The notes beneath the pieces are model-generated. The model did not search any database, was not told the origin of the DNA, and saw only the letters and a list, made by a program, of their open reading frames with translations. This document shows positions 1 to 5,761 of a DNA stretch of 5,986 bases, in pieces (within the stretch, counting starts at the first letter, position 1; every line of letters starts with the position of its first letter). This DNA is from Oscillospiraceae bacterium (GTDB lineage: Bacteria; Bacillota; Clostridia; Oscillospirales; Oscillospiraceae), in NCBI GenBank assembly GCA_017400415.1, contig JAFPTE010000239.1, forward strand, positions 1-5,986, given 5' to 3'. The position numbers and the translations under genes are program-made.

Positions 1-54
1 CCTTTGTCCTTTCCCCTGTGCCGCAGTGGGATGATTGTATAGAGGTACACGTTA

Positions 55-60
55 ATTATA
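55..60 (-). promoter_or_regulatory. Possible leftward promoter (-10 only)
   Basis: Read on the minus strand, these bases are a perfect TATAAT. No good -35 hexamer lies 16-18 bases upstream; the 17-base position reads ACGGTT. Transcription would start near 48 and run off the left edge. The predicted leader ends in a purine-rich stretch (GGGGAAAGGA, minus strand, about 18-9) that could serve as a ribosome binding site, so a divergent gene may start just outside the window. A -10 without a -35 is typical of activator-dependent promoters, and the direct repeats at 64-90 lie where an activator would bind. The region is AT-rich, so a chance TATAAT is quite possible. Confidence 0.3.
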
Positions 61-63
61 CAT

Positions 64-90
64 CATAAAGCGCTCATAACCGTCACAAAA
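64..90. repeat. Short direct repeats at 11-bp spacing, possible operator
   Basis: CATAA occurs at 64-68 and again at 75-79, and a related CAAAA lies at 86-90, so the three copies are exactly 11 bases apart, one helical turn. The same stretch holds the left arm of an 8-base inverted repeat (ATAAAGCG at 65-72, CGCTTTAT at 102-109). OmpR-type and SARP-type winged-helix activators typically bind direct repeats with about this period, and such a regulator is encoded at 3355-4152. The link between that regulator and this site is inference only. The short repeat length and AT-rich composition make chance a serious alternative. Confidence 0.25.
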
Positions 91-133
91 CACAATATAT
101 ACGCTTTATTTTTTGAAAAATTCCGCTCCGCTC

Positions 134-163
134 TTTACAGTGGGCGGCCTTTTGCGGTAAAAT
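134..163 (+). promoter_or_regulatory. Sigma-A promoter of the SLH surface protein gene
   Basis: A -35 hexamer TTTACA (134-139) and a -10 hexamer TAAAAT (158-163) are separated by 18 bases. Each differs from consensus at one position. Transcription would begin near 170, giving a leader of about 32 bases before the ATG at 202. An A/T-rich run at about 105-122 lies just upstream of the -35 and could act as an UP element, though this is only an inference. Confidence 0.65.
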
Positions 164-187
164 AGGGGCAGAATCAGAGCACTGATT

Positions 188-194
188 AAGGAGG
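188..194 (+). promoter_or_regulatory. Ribosome binding site of the SLH surface protein gene
   Basis: AAGGAGG is a near-perfect match to the anti-Shine-Dalgarno sequence. It sits 7 bases before the ATG at 202. Together with the signal peptide that immediately follows, it fixes this start codon. Confidence 0.9.
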
Positions 195-201
195 AAGCAG
201 T

Positions 202-3200
202 ATGAAAAACCGCAAGCTTAAGCTTTTAGCCTGGCTCCTTGTTCTGGCCATGGCTCTGAGCCTCATGCCCGCCGCAGCACTGGCGGCAGATGAGGAGGAG
301 CCCGCCGGCGCCCAGGCTGCAGAATTTGTATCCTGGGACAGGGAGTCCCGGACCGCCACCCTTACGGGTACGGAGGGCCAGGAGTACGTTCTTGTGCCCC
401 AGGACGGCAGTCTGGACTGGGCCGACGCAGTCACCGCCTCTGAGGGCAAGGTGACCTTCTCCGGCCTGGACTGGGCCGCTTCCTACACCGTATACACCCG
501 CCTTGCAGGCGATGAGGAGGGCCTTGCAGCCGCCACGGACTTCGTCACGGGCCTTGAGAGCGTCACTGTGGAGACCGGCGAGAACGGCTTTGCCCTGTTC
601 AGCCCCATCACCGCAAAAATCGAGCCCGCCGACGCCCAGGTTCTCTATCAGTGGTACACCGTTGAGACCCTGACGCTGGAGGACGAGAGCGAGTACACCT
701 ACCTGAGCCCCATTCAGGGCGCCTCAAGCGCCTCCTTCACCCCCTTCTCCGAGGAGGGCAAGACCCTGGCCCTTATGATCACCACCGACGGCTACAAGCC
801 TCTGGAGGAGATAAGGGACCTGGGCCCCGTGTACATGCCCCTGTTCTTCAGCTCCACGGACTATGACGAGGAGGCCGGCTCCTTCACCGTCTCCTTCACC
901 GGCGCCCAGGGCCAGGAGTACGCCATTGCAAAGAGCGGCGAGACCCCCGACTGGACCGGGGCCGCAGTCGGCGACGGCGAGAGCGGCATTGAGTTTGCCG
1001 GTCTTGCCCCCATCACCCGGTACGACATCTGGACCCGCATCGCCGGCACGGAGTCCGGCGGCAAGACCTCCGTCACCACGGGCCTGCCCGGCGAGATTCA
1101 GTTCCTTACGGATGAATACGCAACGGATACGGACCCGGACACCGGCGACACTTATGAGTACAGGGTACACAAGGAATACCACCCCGGCGACACCGTCACC
1201 GTAAAGGCCATTGAGGGCGTCACCTTCCGCTGGACCCGTGACGAAGAGGTGGCCTCCGAGGAGGGCTGGAGCCGATACGTTCAGGACAGCATCCCCGGCG
1301 CCCAGGGTGAGAGCTACACCTTCACCTCTGACGACGTGGACAAGAATATAACCGTCATCGCCCTGGCTGACGGCATCCGGGTGGCCAGCGCCGACGTTTA
1401 CGGCTATGTGGCCGCCCCGGAGGGCGCTCCGGCCGTCAGCTCCTGGGACTCCGAATCCATCCAGGTAAGCGGCCAGACCGGCAGTGAGTACACCATCGTC
1501 CCCAAGGGCGGCACCCCGGACTGGACCGGCGCCAAGACCCCCCATGAGGACGGCATCGTGACCTTTGAGGGGCTCACCGCCGGCACTCAGTACGATATTT
1601 ACGGCCGCACGGTCGGCGGGGACACCGCCGTCTCCGTCTCCGCCGCCACCAGCCTGGAGGGCGTGGGGCTGGACTATGATGGCCTTCTGACCGTGGGCAC
1701 CGTTATAACGGCCTCCCCGGACCCCGAGACCGCCGGCCTCAATTACCAGTGGTACCGCCTGAATCCCGACGACCCGGCCCCCACGGTCATTGAGGGCGCC
1801 TCCGGCAGCACTTACACCGTATCCTCCGGCGACGTAGGGTACGTCATTATGGTCAGGGTCTTCGCCGGCACCTTGCTTGTGGGGGACTGCGACACCCTTG
1901 ACGCCGTGAAGCTCACCCCCGACGCCGCCCCCGAGAAGCCCCGGGCCTTCTTCACAAGCTCCGACGGCATCGGCGTCTACGGCGTCATGCAGGGCTACCT
2001 GCCCCAGGAGTACATCATCCTTGAAAAGGGCGCCGAGCCCACGGACGAGGACTGGGAAAACGCCGACAGGCAGTGGTTCCATGAGGGCGAGACCGTACGC
2101 TTCAGGGACCTGACAGCCGCCACCGAGTACACCGTCTTCACCCGGCTCATGGGCACCGGAAGCTCCTACCCCTCGGAACCCGTCAGCGCAGACTTCATTA
2201 CCGGCATTGACGGCACCGGCCTCTATCCCGTAAACCTCCTGGTGGGCGCCACCGTTGAGGCCCAGGCGGACCCGGAGAGCGAGGATTACACCTTCCAGTG
2301 GTGCTATGAGGTCACCACCGAATACATGACCCCCTACGGCTACACCTCCCAGCGCACCGATTACATCCCCATTGAGGGCGCCACCGGCAGGACCTACACC
2401 TTCACCGAAAACGACCTGGGCAGGAACGTGACCTTCAAGGTCATGAAGAACGGCCATGAGCTGGCCGTTCACACGGGCATCGGCCCCATCACCGACGAGG
2501 CCCAGGTTTACTTCGACACCGACGGCGGCACGGAGATTGAGATGCAGGTTGTGAAGGCCGGAGGGAAGATTGAAAAGCCCGCCGACCCCACCCGTCCCTC
2601 CTCCCGCTTCCTGGGCTGGTACTATAACGACGAGCCCTGGGACTTTGAAAACGGCGTTGTTGACAGCGACTACATGTGCCTCACCGCCAAGTGGCAGTGG
2701 AACATCATTGTCATTTACGACGAGCCGGAGGTCCCCGCCCGGGACACCTTCAGGGACGTTTCCGCCGACGATGCCTTCTATGCTGCGGTTTATCACTGCT
2801 TCGACAAGGGCTGGTTTGTGGGCGCCACGGAGGACACCTTCTCCCCCGACGGCACCATGTCCAGAGCCATGCTGGCAACGGTTCTCTACCGCATGGCGGG
2901 TTCCCCCCACGTGACCGGAAAGACGGTCTTCTCCGACGTGGAGGAGGGCAAGTGGTACTATGACGCCGTCCTCTGGTGCGCCGAAAACGGCATCATGCTG
3001 GGCTACGACACAGGCAAGTTCAGCCCCAGGTCCCCGGTCACCCGTGAGCAGCTGGTCACCGTTCTGTACCGCTTCGGAAAGAACCGGGGCGTGGACGTGA
3101 CCACCGGCGACGATACCAACATCCTGAGCTATGACGACGTTTTTGAGACCAGCCCCTGGGCTATGGCAGCCTTGCAGTGGACCATTCACGAGGGCATTTT

Positions 3201-3303
3201 CGCTCCCCGGAGCGAGGACGTTCTGGATCCCAAGACTCCCGCCACAAGGGCGGAGGCGGCTCAGGTCCTCATGAATTACGACAATCTGACAAATAAGGCA
3301 TAA
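202..3303 (+). CDS. Secreted SLH-domain surface protein with four Fn3/Ig-like module pairs and an InlB-type repeat
   Basis: This 1033-residue protein is predicted to be exported and held non-covalently on the cell wall. Residues 1-28 form a classic signal peptide: a KNRKLK basic start, a hydrophobic core, and an ALA-A cleavage site after residue 28 or 29. Residues 41-765 hold four alternating pairs of beta-rich modules. Residues 769-832 match the InlB B-repeat/Flg_new pattern (FDTDGG..., FLGWYYND..., LTAKW). Three SLH domains follow at about 849-900, 908-960 and 974-1025. Their ITRAE-like motifs are degenerate in the first (SRAM, around R888) and second (TREQ, R948) and canonical in the third (TRAE, R1016). 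SLH domains bind pyruvylated secondary cell-wall polymer. No sortase motif, C-terminal membrane anchor or recognisable enzyme domain is seen. The mature protein is strongly acidic. Adhesion or an S-layer-associated structural role is likely; the ligand is unknown. It has its own promoter and converges with the two-component operon. Confidence 0.93.
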   Translation: MKNRKLKLLAWLLVLAMALSLMPAAALAADEEEPAGAQAAEFVSWDRESRTATLTGTEGQEYVLVPQDGSLDWADAVTASEGKVTFSGLDWAASYTVYTRLAGDEEGLAAATDFVTGLESVTVETGENGFALFSPITAKIEPADAQVLYQWYTVETLTLEDESEYTYLSPIQGASSASFTPFSEEGKTLALMITTDGYKPLEEIRDLGPVYMPLFFSSTDYDEEAGSFTVSFTGAQGQEYAIAKSGETPDWTGAAVGDGESGIEFAGLAPITRYDIWTRIAGTESGGKTSVTTGLPGEIQFLTDEYATDTDPDTGDTYEYRVHKEYHPGDTVTVKAIEGVTFRWTRDEEVASEEGWSRYVQDSIPGAQGESYTFTSDDVDKNITVIALADGIRVASADVYGYVAAPEGAPAVSSWDSESIQVSGQTGSEYTIVPKGGTPDWTGAKTPHEDGIVTFEGLTAGTQYDIYGRTVGGDTAVSVSAATSLEGVGLDYDGLLTVGTVITASPDPETAGLNYQWYRLNPDDPAPTVIEGASGSTYTVSSGDVGYVIMVRVFAGTLLVGDCDTLDAVKLTPDAAPEKPRAFFTSSDGIGVYGVMQGYLPQEYIILEKGAEPTDEDWENADRQWFHEGETVRFRDLTAATEYTVFTRLMGTGSSYPSEPVSADFITGIDGTGLYPVNLLVGATVEAQADPESEDYTFQWCYEVTTEYMTPYGYTSQRTDYIPIEGATGRTYTFTENDLGRNVTFKVMKNGHELAVHTGIGPITDEAQVYFDTDGGTEIEMQVVKAGGKIEKPADPTRPSSRFLGWYYNDEPWDFENGVVDSDYMCLTAKWQWNIIVIYDEPEVPARDTFRDVSADDAFYAAVYHCFDKGWFVGATEDTFSPDGTMSRAMLATVLYRMAGSPHVTGKTVFSDVEEGKWYYDAVLWCAENGIMLGYDTGKFSPRSPVTREQLVTVLYRFGKNRGVDVTTGDDTNILSYDDVFETSPWAMAALQWTIHEGIFAPRSEDVLDPKTPATRAEAAQVLMNYDNLTNKA
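322..2496 (+). repeat. Protein-level repeat array: four alternating A-B module pairs
   Basis: Within the surface protein, A modules (about residues 41-118, 214-296, 410-487, 581-670) share a (Q/S)EY motif (EY at 61, 239, 429, 603), a tryptophan 11-14 residues later (W73, W251, W441, W618), a central F..L pattern (for example TFSGL, EFAGL, TFEGL, RFRDL) and an aromatic-rich Y-x-(V/I)-(Y/F/W) strand. They resemble fibronectin-III-like modules common in clostridial surface proteins. B modules (about 120-213, 298-409, 488-572, 671-765) share an aromatic-x-W core (W151, W344, W517, W700), then a GA turn (for example IEGA, IPGA), then a Y/F-T-like strand and a D-x-G/D-K turn before the last strands, as in bacterial Ig-like domains. 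The period is about 173-193 residues. DNA identity between copies is low, so the duplications are old. Module boundaries are estimated by eye. Confidence 0.75.
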
Positions 3304-3315
3304 TACCGGATAAGG

Positions 3316-3346
3316 AAAGTCCGGGGTGCAAGACACCCCGGACTTT
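3316..3346. terminator. Bidirectional intrinsic terminator in convergent junction
   Basis: A perfect 13-bp stem (AAAGTCCGGGGTG, 3316-3328, with its complement 3334-3346) encloses a 5-base loop, CAAGA. On the plus strand the U-tract continues to 3349, ending the surface protein gene 12 bases after its stop codon. On the minus strand the stem starts 8 bases after the response regulator stop and is followed by TTTCCTTAT counted from the stem end, a weaker but plausible tail. One hairpin therefore probably serves both convergent transcripts. Confidence 0.92.
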
Positions 3347-3354
3347 TTTGTTTC

Positions 3355-4152
3355 TTATTGCCGGAAATACAGCCTGCCGGCAGTCAGCTCGGCCCAGCTG
3401 TACTCGGACATATACGTTCCGTCAAAGGCGTTGACCGCAGCCATATCGCCCTTCAGCATCCTGTAATAGTCGCACTCCACCAGATCCCGGCAGATAGCCA
3501 GCTGCCGCCGCTCCCGGATCAGAACGTCCTCCATGCCTATTTCCCGCAGGGTTTTCCGCAGGTCCGTCAGCAGGTTGCGGATGCGGTGCTTGGCGTCCGT
3601 CAGGCTGCAGTCGTCCTCCCAGAGGGCTGCGGCAATCTCCTCGGCGGAGACTGCCCTGCCCTCCCGGTCGATGAGAAAGGCCAGCAGCTCCTTGGACTGC
3701 TTTCTCTGGAATATGACGGGCTTTCCCTGCCAGAACACCTCAAAATGGCCGAAACAGCGGACCTGCAGCTTATCCGGCTTCGGCTCCTCCCGCCGGAGAC
3801 CCAGATAGTCCAGCTCCTCACGGACCCGGTCTGCGCCAACCGGCTTCAGGATATAGCCGCTGGCATGGAGCCGGTATGCGTCGGCGGCGTATTTGGGAAA
3901 GCCGGTGACGAAGACTATCCCCGCATCGGGGGCAAGCCTTTTGAGCTCCGCCGCAAAGGCAAGCCCGCTCATCTCCGGCAGCTCGATATCGCAGAACACC
4001 GCCTCAGGCACCAGCCCCTGCTCCCGCACGGCCTTCAGGGCGGCCGCGCCGTCGGAGAAGTCGGTAATTTCTGCCCCGGGCTCTGCCTGGGCTATGGCCT
4101 CATGGAGAAGGCGGAGAGCCTTGGGCTCATCGTCAATGGCAAAAACGGTCAT
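3355..4152 (-). CDS. Two-component response regulator, receiver plus OmpR/SARP-like winged helix (SAPR family)
   Basis: This 265-residue cytoplasmic regulator is the likely phosphorylation partner of the upstream kinase. Residues 1-118 are a receiver domain with the acidic pair D7/D8, phospho-acceptor D55 in FCDIELPE, T83 in FVTG and K103 in ILKP, so all key residues are present. Residues about 128-228 form an OmpR-like winged helix, with FGHFEVFWQG at the first strands and an ALWED...AKHRIRNLLTDLRK helix-turn-helix region. The tail (ECDYYRML...FDGTYMSEYSWAEL) looks like the short remnant of the bacterial transcriptional activation domain found in SARP-related regulators, here much shorter than in Streptomyces SARPs. 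This matches the SAPR-type regulators of Firmicutes. The ATG overlaps the kinase stop by four bases (ATGA), and AGGTGA lies 7 bases upstream of it, so translational coupling is likely. Targets are unknown; the convergent surface gene is one candidate. Confidence 0.9.
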   Translation of the reverse strand: MTVFAIDDEPKALRLLHEAIAQAEPGAEITDFSDGAAALKAVREQGLVPEAVFCDIELPEMSGLAFAAELKRLAPDAGIVFVTGFPKYAADAYRLHASGYILKPVGADRVREELDYLGLRREEPKPDKLQVRCFGHFEVFWQGKPVIFQRKQSKELLAFLIDREGRAVSAEEIAAALWEDDCSLTDAKHRIRNLLTDLRKTLREIGMEDVLIRERRQLAICRDLVECDYYRMLKGDMAAVNAFDGTYMSEYSWAELTAGRLYFRQ

Positions 4153-5420
4153 GTGGCTTTCACCTGCTTTTTCGGTATTTCAATGGTGACCCGGGTGCCT
4201 TTTCCGGGCTCGGACAGGATACTGAGTTTGCCGCCGCTCAGCCGCTCCAGCCGGTCCCGCACGTTCTGTATGCCGATATGGTCCCGGCCGTCATCCGCCA
4301 GGGTCGGGGCGGAGGGGTCAAAGCCCGGTCCGTCGTCCGTTACGGTGACCTCCCAGCGGTCCGGGTACTCCCGGGTTGCTATGGCCACCGTGCCCACGCC
4401 CCGCTTGCCTCTGGCGCCGTGGCGCACTGCGTTTTCCGCAATGGGCTGCAGGGTCAGGGTGGGCAGGGAGAAGTCCGTGCAGGTGATGTCATATTCTATC
4501 TGCAGGGCGTCCTCATAGCGGACCTTTTCGATATCGAGATATATCCTGGTGTGCTCCAGCTCCCGGGTAAAGGGAATCTCCCCGTCGTATTGGAGGGCGC
4601 TCATGTTGCCCTGTAGATAGCGGGAGAATTTGGCGGTAACTTCCCCGGCGGCCTCCGGGTCGTGGCTGCACAGGTACTGGATGGCGGAGAGGGTGTTGTA
4701 CAGGAAATGGGGCTGGATCTGGCTGAGCATTATCTGCATCCGCTGCCGGGCCTTCAGGTCCTCCTCATGGTCCTGCACGAAGCGCATATGGAGCCAGATG
4801 TAATACAGCATGCCGCTTACGGCGATGCCGAAGGTCAGGAAGGTGACGGGCTGCTTCGAATAGCCCACATGGTTGTCCAGGAAGGTGGAGACCAGGATCA
4901 CGAGCACCACAAGCAGGGGGATCAGAATATCCTTCCTGCGGGCGGAGCGGCAATACTGCACGCTCTCATAGAGCCAGCGGGCCATCAGAATAAGGCTGAT
5001 TACCAGGCAGGTACTGCTGAGGGGGCCGCCCTCATAGTGGTTTGTTCCGTCTATCCAGAAGCACAGATGGGAGAAGAAGGCGGTCATGTGAATCGCCCAG
5101 TTCAGTATGACCAGTGCCCAGCAGCCCGGGAATTTCCGCTCCGGCCGGATGATATAGAGAAACAGCACAAGGAACACCGGGCGGATGGTGTAGCCGAAGA
5201 CGGCCAGGCTCGTCCGCAGAAGCCATTGGGGCTTGCCGGCGGACACTAAGTCCTCCCAGATGTTCTGTGCAGTCAGCAGGAAGCCGAGGGCGATGATTAT
5301 TCCCATGACCGTCCGGTGCTTCCGGCTTATGTAGGGGTCGATGGCTACGGTCACCGCAAGGCCCACAAGCAGAAACAGCAGCGGCACCGGCAGCGCCGCC
5401 GTGGTCAGATTCCAGTTCAC
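4149..5420 (-). CDS. Seven-helix membrane sensor histidine kinase, LytS/His_kinase (PF06580-like) type
   Basis: This 423-residue protein should sit in the cytoplasmic membrane and phosphorylate the regulator encoded next to it. About seven hydrophobic segments (roughly residues 10-28, 38-54, 73-91, 100-119, 134-150, 165-182, 190-210) fill the first half, with no large extracellular loop, so the signal is probably sensed within or near the membrane. A short linker leads to the H-box SQIQPHFLYN with phospho-acceptor H238. The ATPase domain has an N-box (PIAENAVRHG, N330), a G1 box (DDGPGF, 362-367), a G2 box (GIQNVRDRL, 383-391) and a PGKGT motif (405-409). All catalytic motifs are intact. The start is GTG: the promoter places the transcript start near 5449, no ATG follows in the short leader, and GAGG (with AAGGGG further up) precedes the GTG. 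It is the first gene of a two-gene operon. The stimulus cannot be read from the sequence. Confidence 0.92.
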   Translation of the reverse strand: MNWNLTTAALPVPLLFLLVGLAVTVAIDPYISRKHRTVMGIIIALGFLLTAQNIWEDLVSAGKPQWLLRTSLAVFGYTIRPVFLVLFLYIIRPERKFPGCWALVILNWAIHMTAFFSHLCFWIDGTNHYEGGPLSSTCLVISLILMARWLYESVQYCRSARRKDILIPLLVVLVILVSTFLDNHVGYSKQPVTFLTFGIAVSGMLYYIWLHMRFVQDHEEDLKARQRMQIMLSQIQPHFLYNTLSAIQYLCSHDPEAAGEVTAKFSRYLQGNMSALQYDGEIPFTRELEHTRIYLDIEKVRYEDALQIEYDITCTDFSLPTLTLQPIAENAVRHGARGKRGVGTVAIATREYPDRWEVTVTDDGPGFDPSAPTLADDGRDHIGIQNVRDRLERLSGGKLSILSEPGKGTRVTIEIPKKQVKAT

Positions 5421-5455
5421 AGGTCCTCAGCCCCTTCCGCTTCGTTCTCCCCTGT

Positions 5456-5484
5456 ATTATACCCACGGCGGCGGAGAATGTCAA
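5456..5484 (-). promoter_or_regulatory. Perfect-consensus sigma-A promoter of the two-component operon
   Basis: Read on the minus strand, TTGACA (5484-5479) and TATAAT (5461-5456) are separated by exactly 17 bases. Both hexamers match consensus at all positions. The predicted start is near 5449, leaving a leader of about 29 bases before the GTG at 5420. Such a promoter suggests strong basal expression without an activator; repression remains possible, but no clear operator is seen. Confidence 0.88.
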
Positions 5485-5511
5485 ATCGGTTTGCCCCATC
5501 TGAGCGCAAAA

Positions 5512-5542
5512 GCCGCAGGCGCCCCACAAGGAGCCCTGCGGC
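5512..5542 (-). terminator. Intrinsic terminator just upstream of the operon promoter
   Basis: On the minus strand, GCCGCAGG (5542-5535) pairs with CCTGCGGC (5519-5512) in a perfect 8-bp outer stem around a 15-base interior, followed directly by TTTT. It lies 28 bases upstream of the -35 hexamer at 5484, so it should stop read-through into the two-component operon. Two in-frame stop codons (TAATAA) end at 5545, just before the stem, in the frame of a tiny possible peptide. The T-run is short, so strength is uncertain. Confidence 0.65.
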
Positions 5543-5642
5543 CATTATTAAGTCTCGCCGAAAATGCGGCGGATGAAGCGGATAGCGGAGCGCACTGTCA
5601 TGTGCTGTCGAAACCTGTAGGCAAACATAAAATAACAGCAAA

Positions 5643-5672
5643 AAGGCCACAGGAAGTGAAACCTGTGGCCTT
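5643..5672 (-). terminator. Strong hairpin terminator, second behind Hsp20
   Basis: A perfect 11-bp stem (AAGGCCACAGG at 5643-5653 with its complement at 5662-5672) encloses an 8-base loop. On the minus strand it ends in TTTTTGC and is preceded by AAAG, a textbook intrinsic terminator. On the plus strand it is followed by only CTTTG, and no plus-strand gene ends here. It lies about 90 bases past the Hsp20 stop, so it is either a backup for the nearer hairpin or the end of a separate short transcript. Confidence 0.75.
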
Positions 5673-5722
5673 CTTTGCACTCAAGGATTATACCTTCAGC
5701 TAAGCCGACACTTGAAAGCAGA

Positions 5723-5746
5723 CTCCCCACCGTGATTGGTGGGGAG
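5723..5746 (-). terminator. Hairpin directly after the Hsp20 gene
   Basis: A perfect 9-bp stem (CTCCCCACC at 5723-5731 pairing with GGTGGGGAG at 5738-5746) has a 6-base loop and begins 15 bases after the Hsp20 stop codon. On the minus strand it is followed by TCTGCTTTC, a poor U-tract. It may terminate inefficiently or mainly protect the 3' end of the mRNA, which would explain the stronger terminator further along. Confidence 0.65.
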
Positions 5747-5761
5747 CTGTTAAGAAATCAA

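Larger units (their letters stand above)
5421..5761. other. Intergenic region without a convincing gene, rich in hairpins
   Basis: This 341-base spacer separates the kinase gene from the Hsp20 gene. It contains the operon promoter and three hairpins (5512-5542, 5643-5672, 5723-5746), each best read as a minus-strand terminator. Between them is a short stretch with a tiny cationic reading frame (5548-5628) and a minus-strand TATAAT at 5692-5687 without a clear -35. Longer open frames here run straight through terminator stems or the promoter and have no good ribosome binding site, so I do not call them. No tRNA-like fold, riboswitch core or mobile element end was recognised. Confidence 0.6.

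Noticed and set aside
3241..3303. Sortase (LPxTG-type) anchor at the surface protein's C terminus
   Set aside because: The protein ends in the third SLH domain with no LPxTG-like motif, hydrophobic helix or basic tail.
724..3336. An 870-codon open frame antisense to the surface protein gene
   Set aside because: It is a by-product of GC-rich third codon positions on the real strand, which remove stops from the opposite frame. Its protein is a monotonous Gly/Val/Ala/Leu-rich string with no signal peptide or domain, and it runs through the terminator stem at 3316-3346.
3355..4152. LytTR output domain in the regulator
   Set aside because: The kinase type suggested LytTR, but the C-terminal half shows an OmpR/SARP-like winged helix and a BTAD-like tail, not the LytTR beta fold pattern.
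3358..4518. A 386-codon plus-strand frame across the regulator and kinase genes
   Set aside because: The opposite strand encodes clear receiver, winged-helix and kinase motifs. This frame has no ribosome binding site, no recognisable domain, and starts inside the regulator's 3' end.
5417..5680. An 87-codon minus-strand frame that overlaps the kinase start by GTGA
   Set aside because: The overlap looks like a coupled gene, but the frame crosses the terminators at 5643-5672 and 5512-5542 and the consensus promoter at 5456-5484, and has no proper ribosome binding site.
5341..5703. A 120-codon plus-strand frame in the spacer
   Set aside because: It begins inside the kinase gene on the other strand, crosses the promoter and two hairpins, and shows no coding motif.
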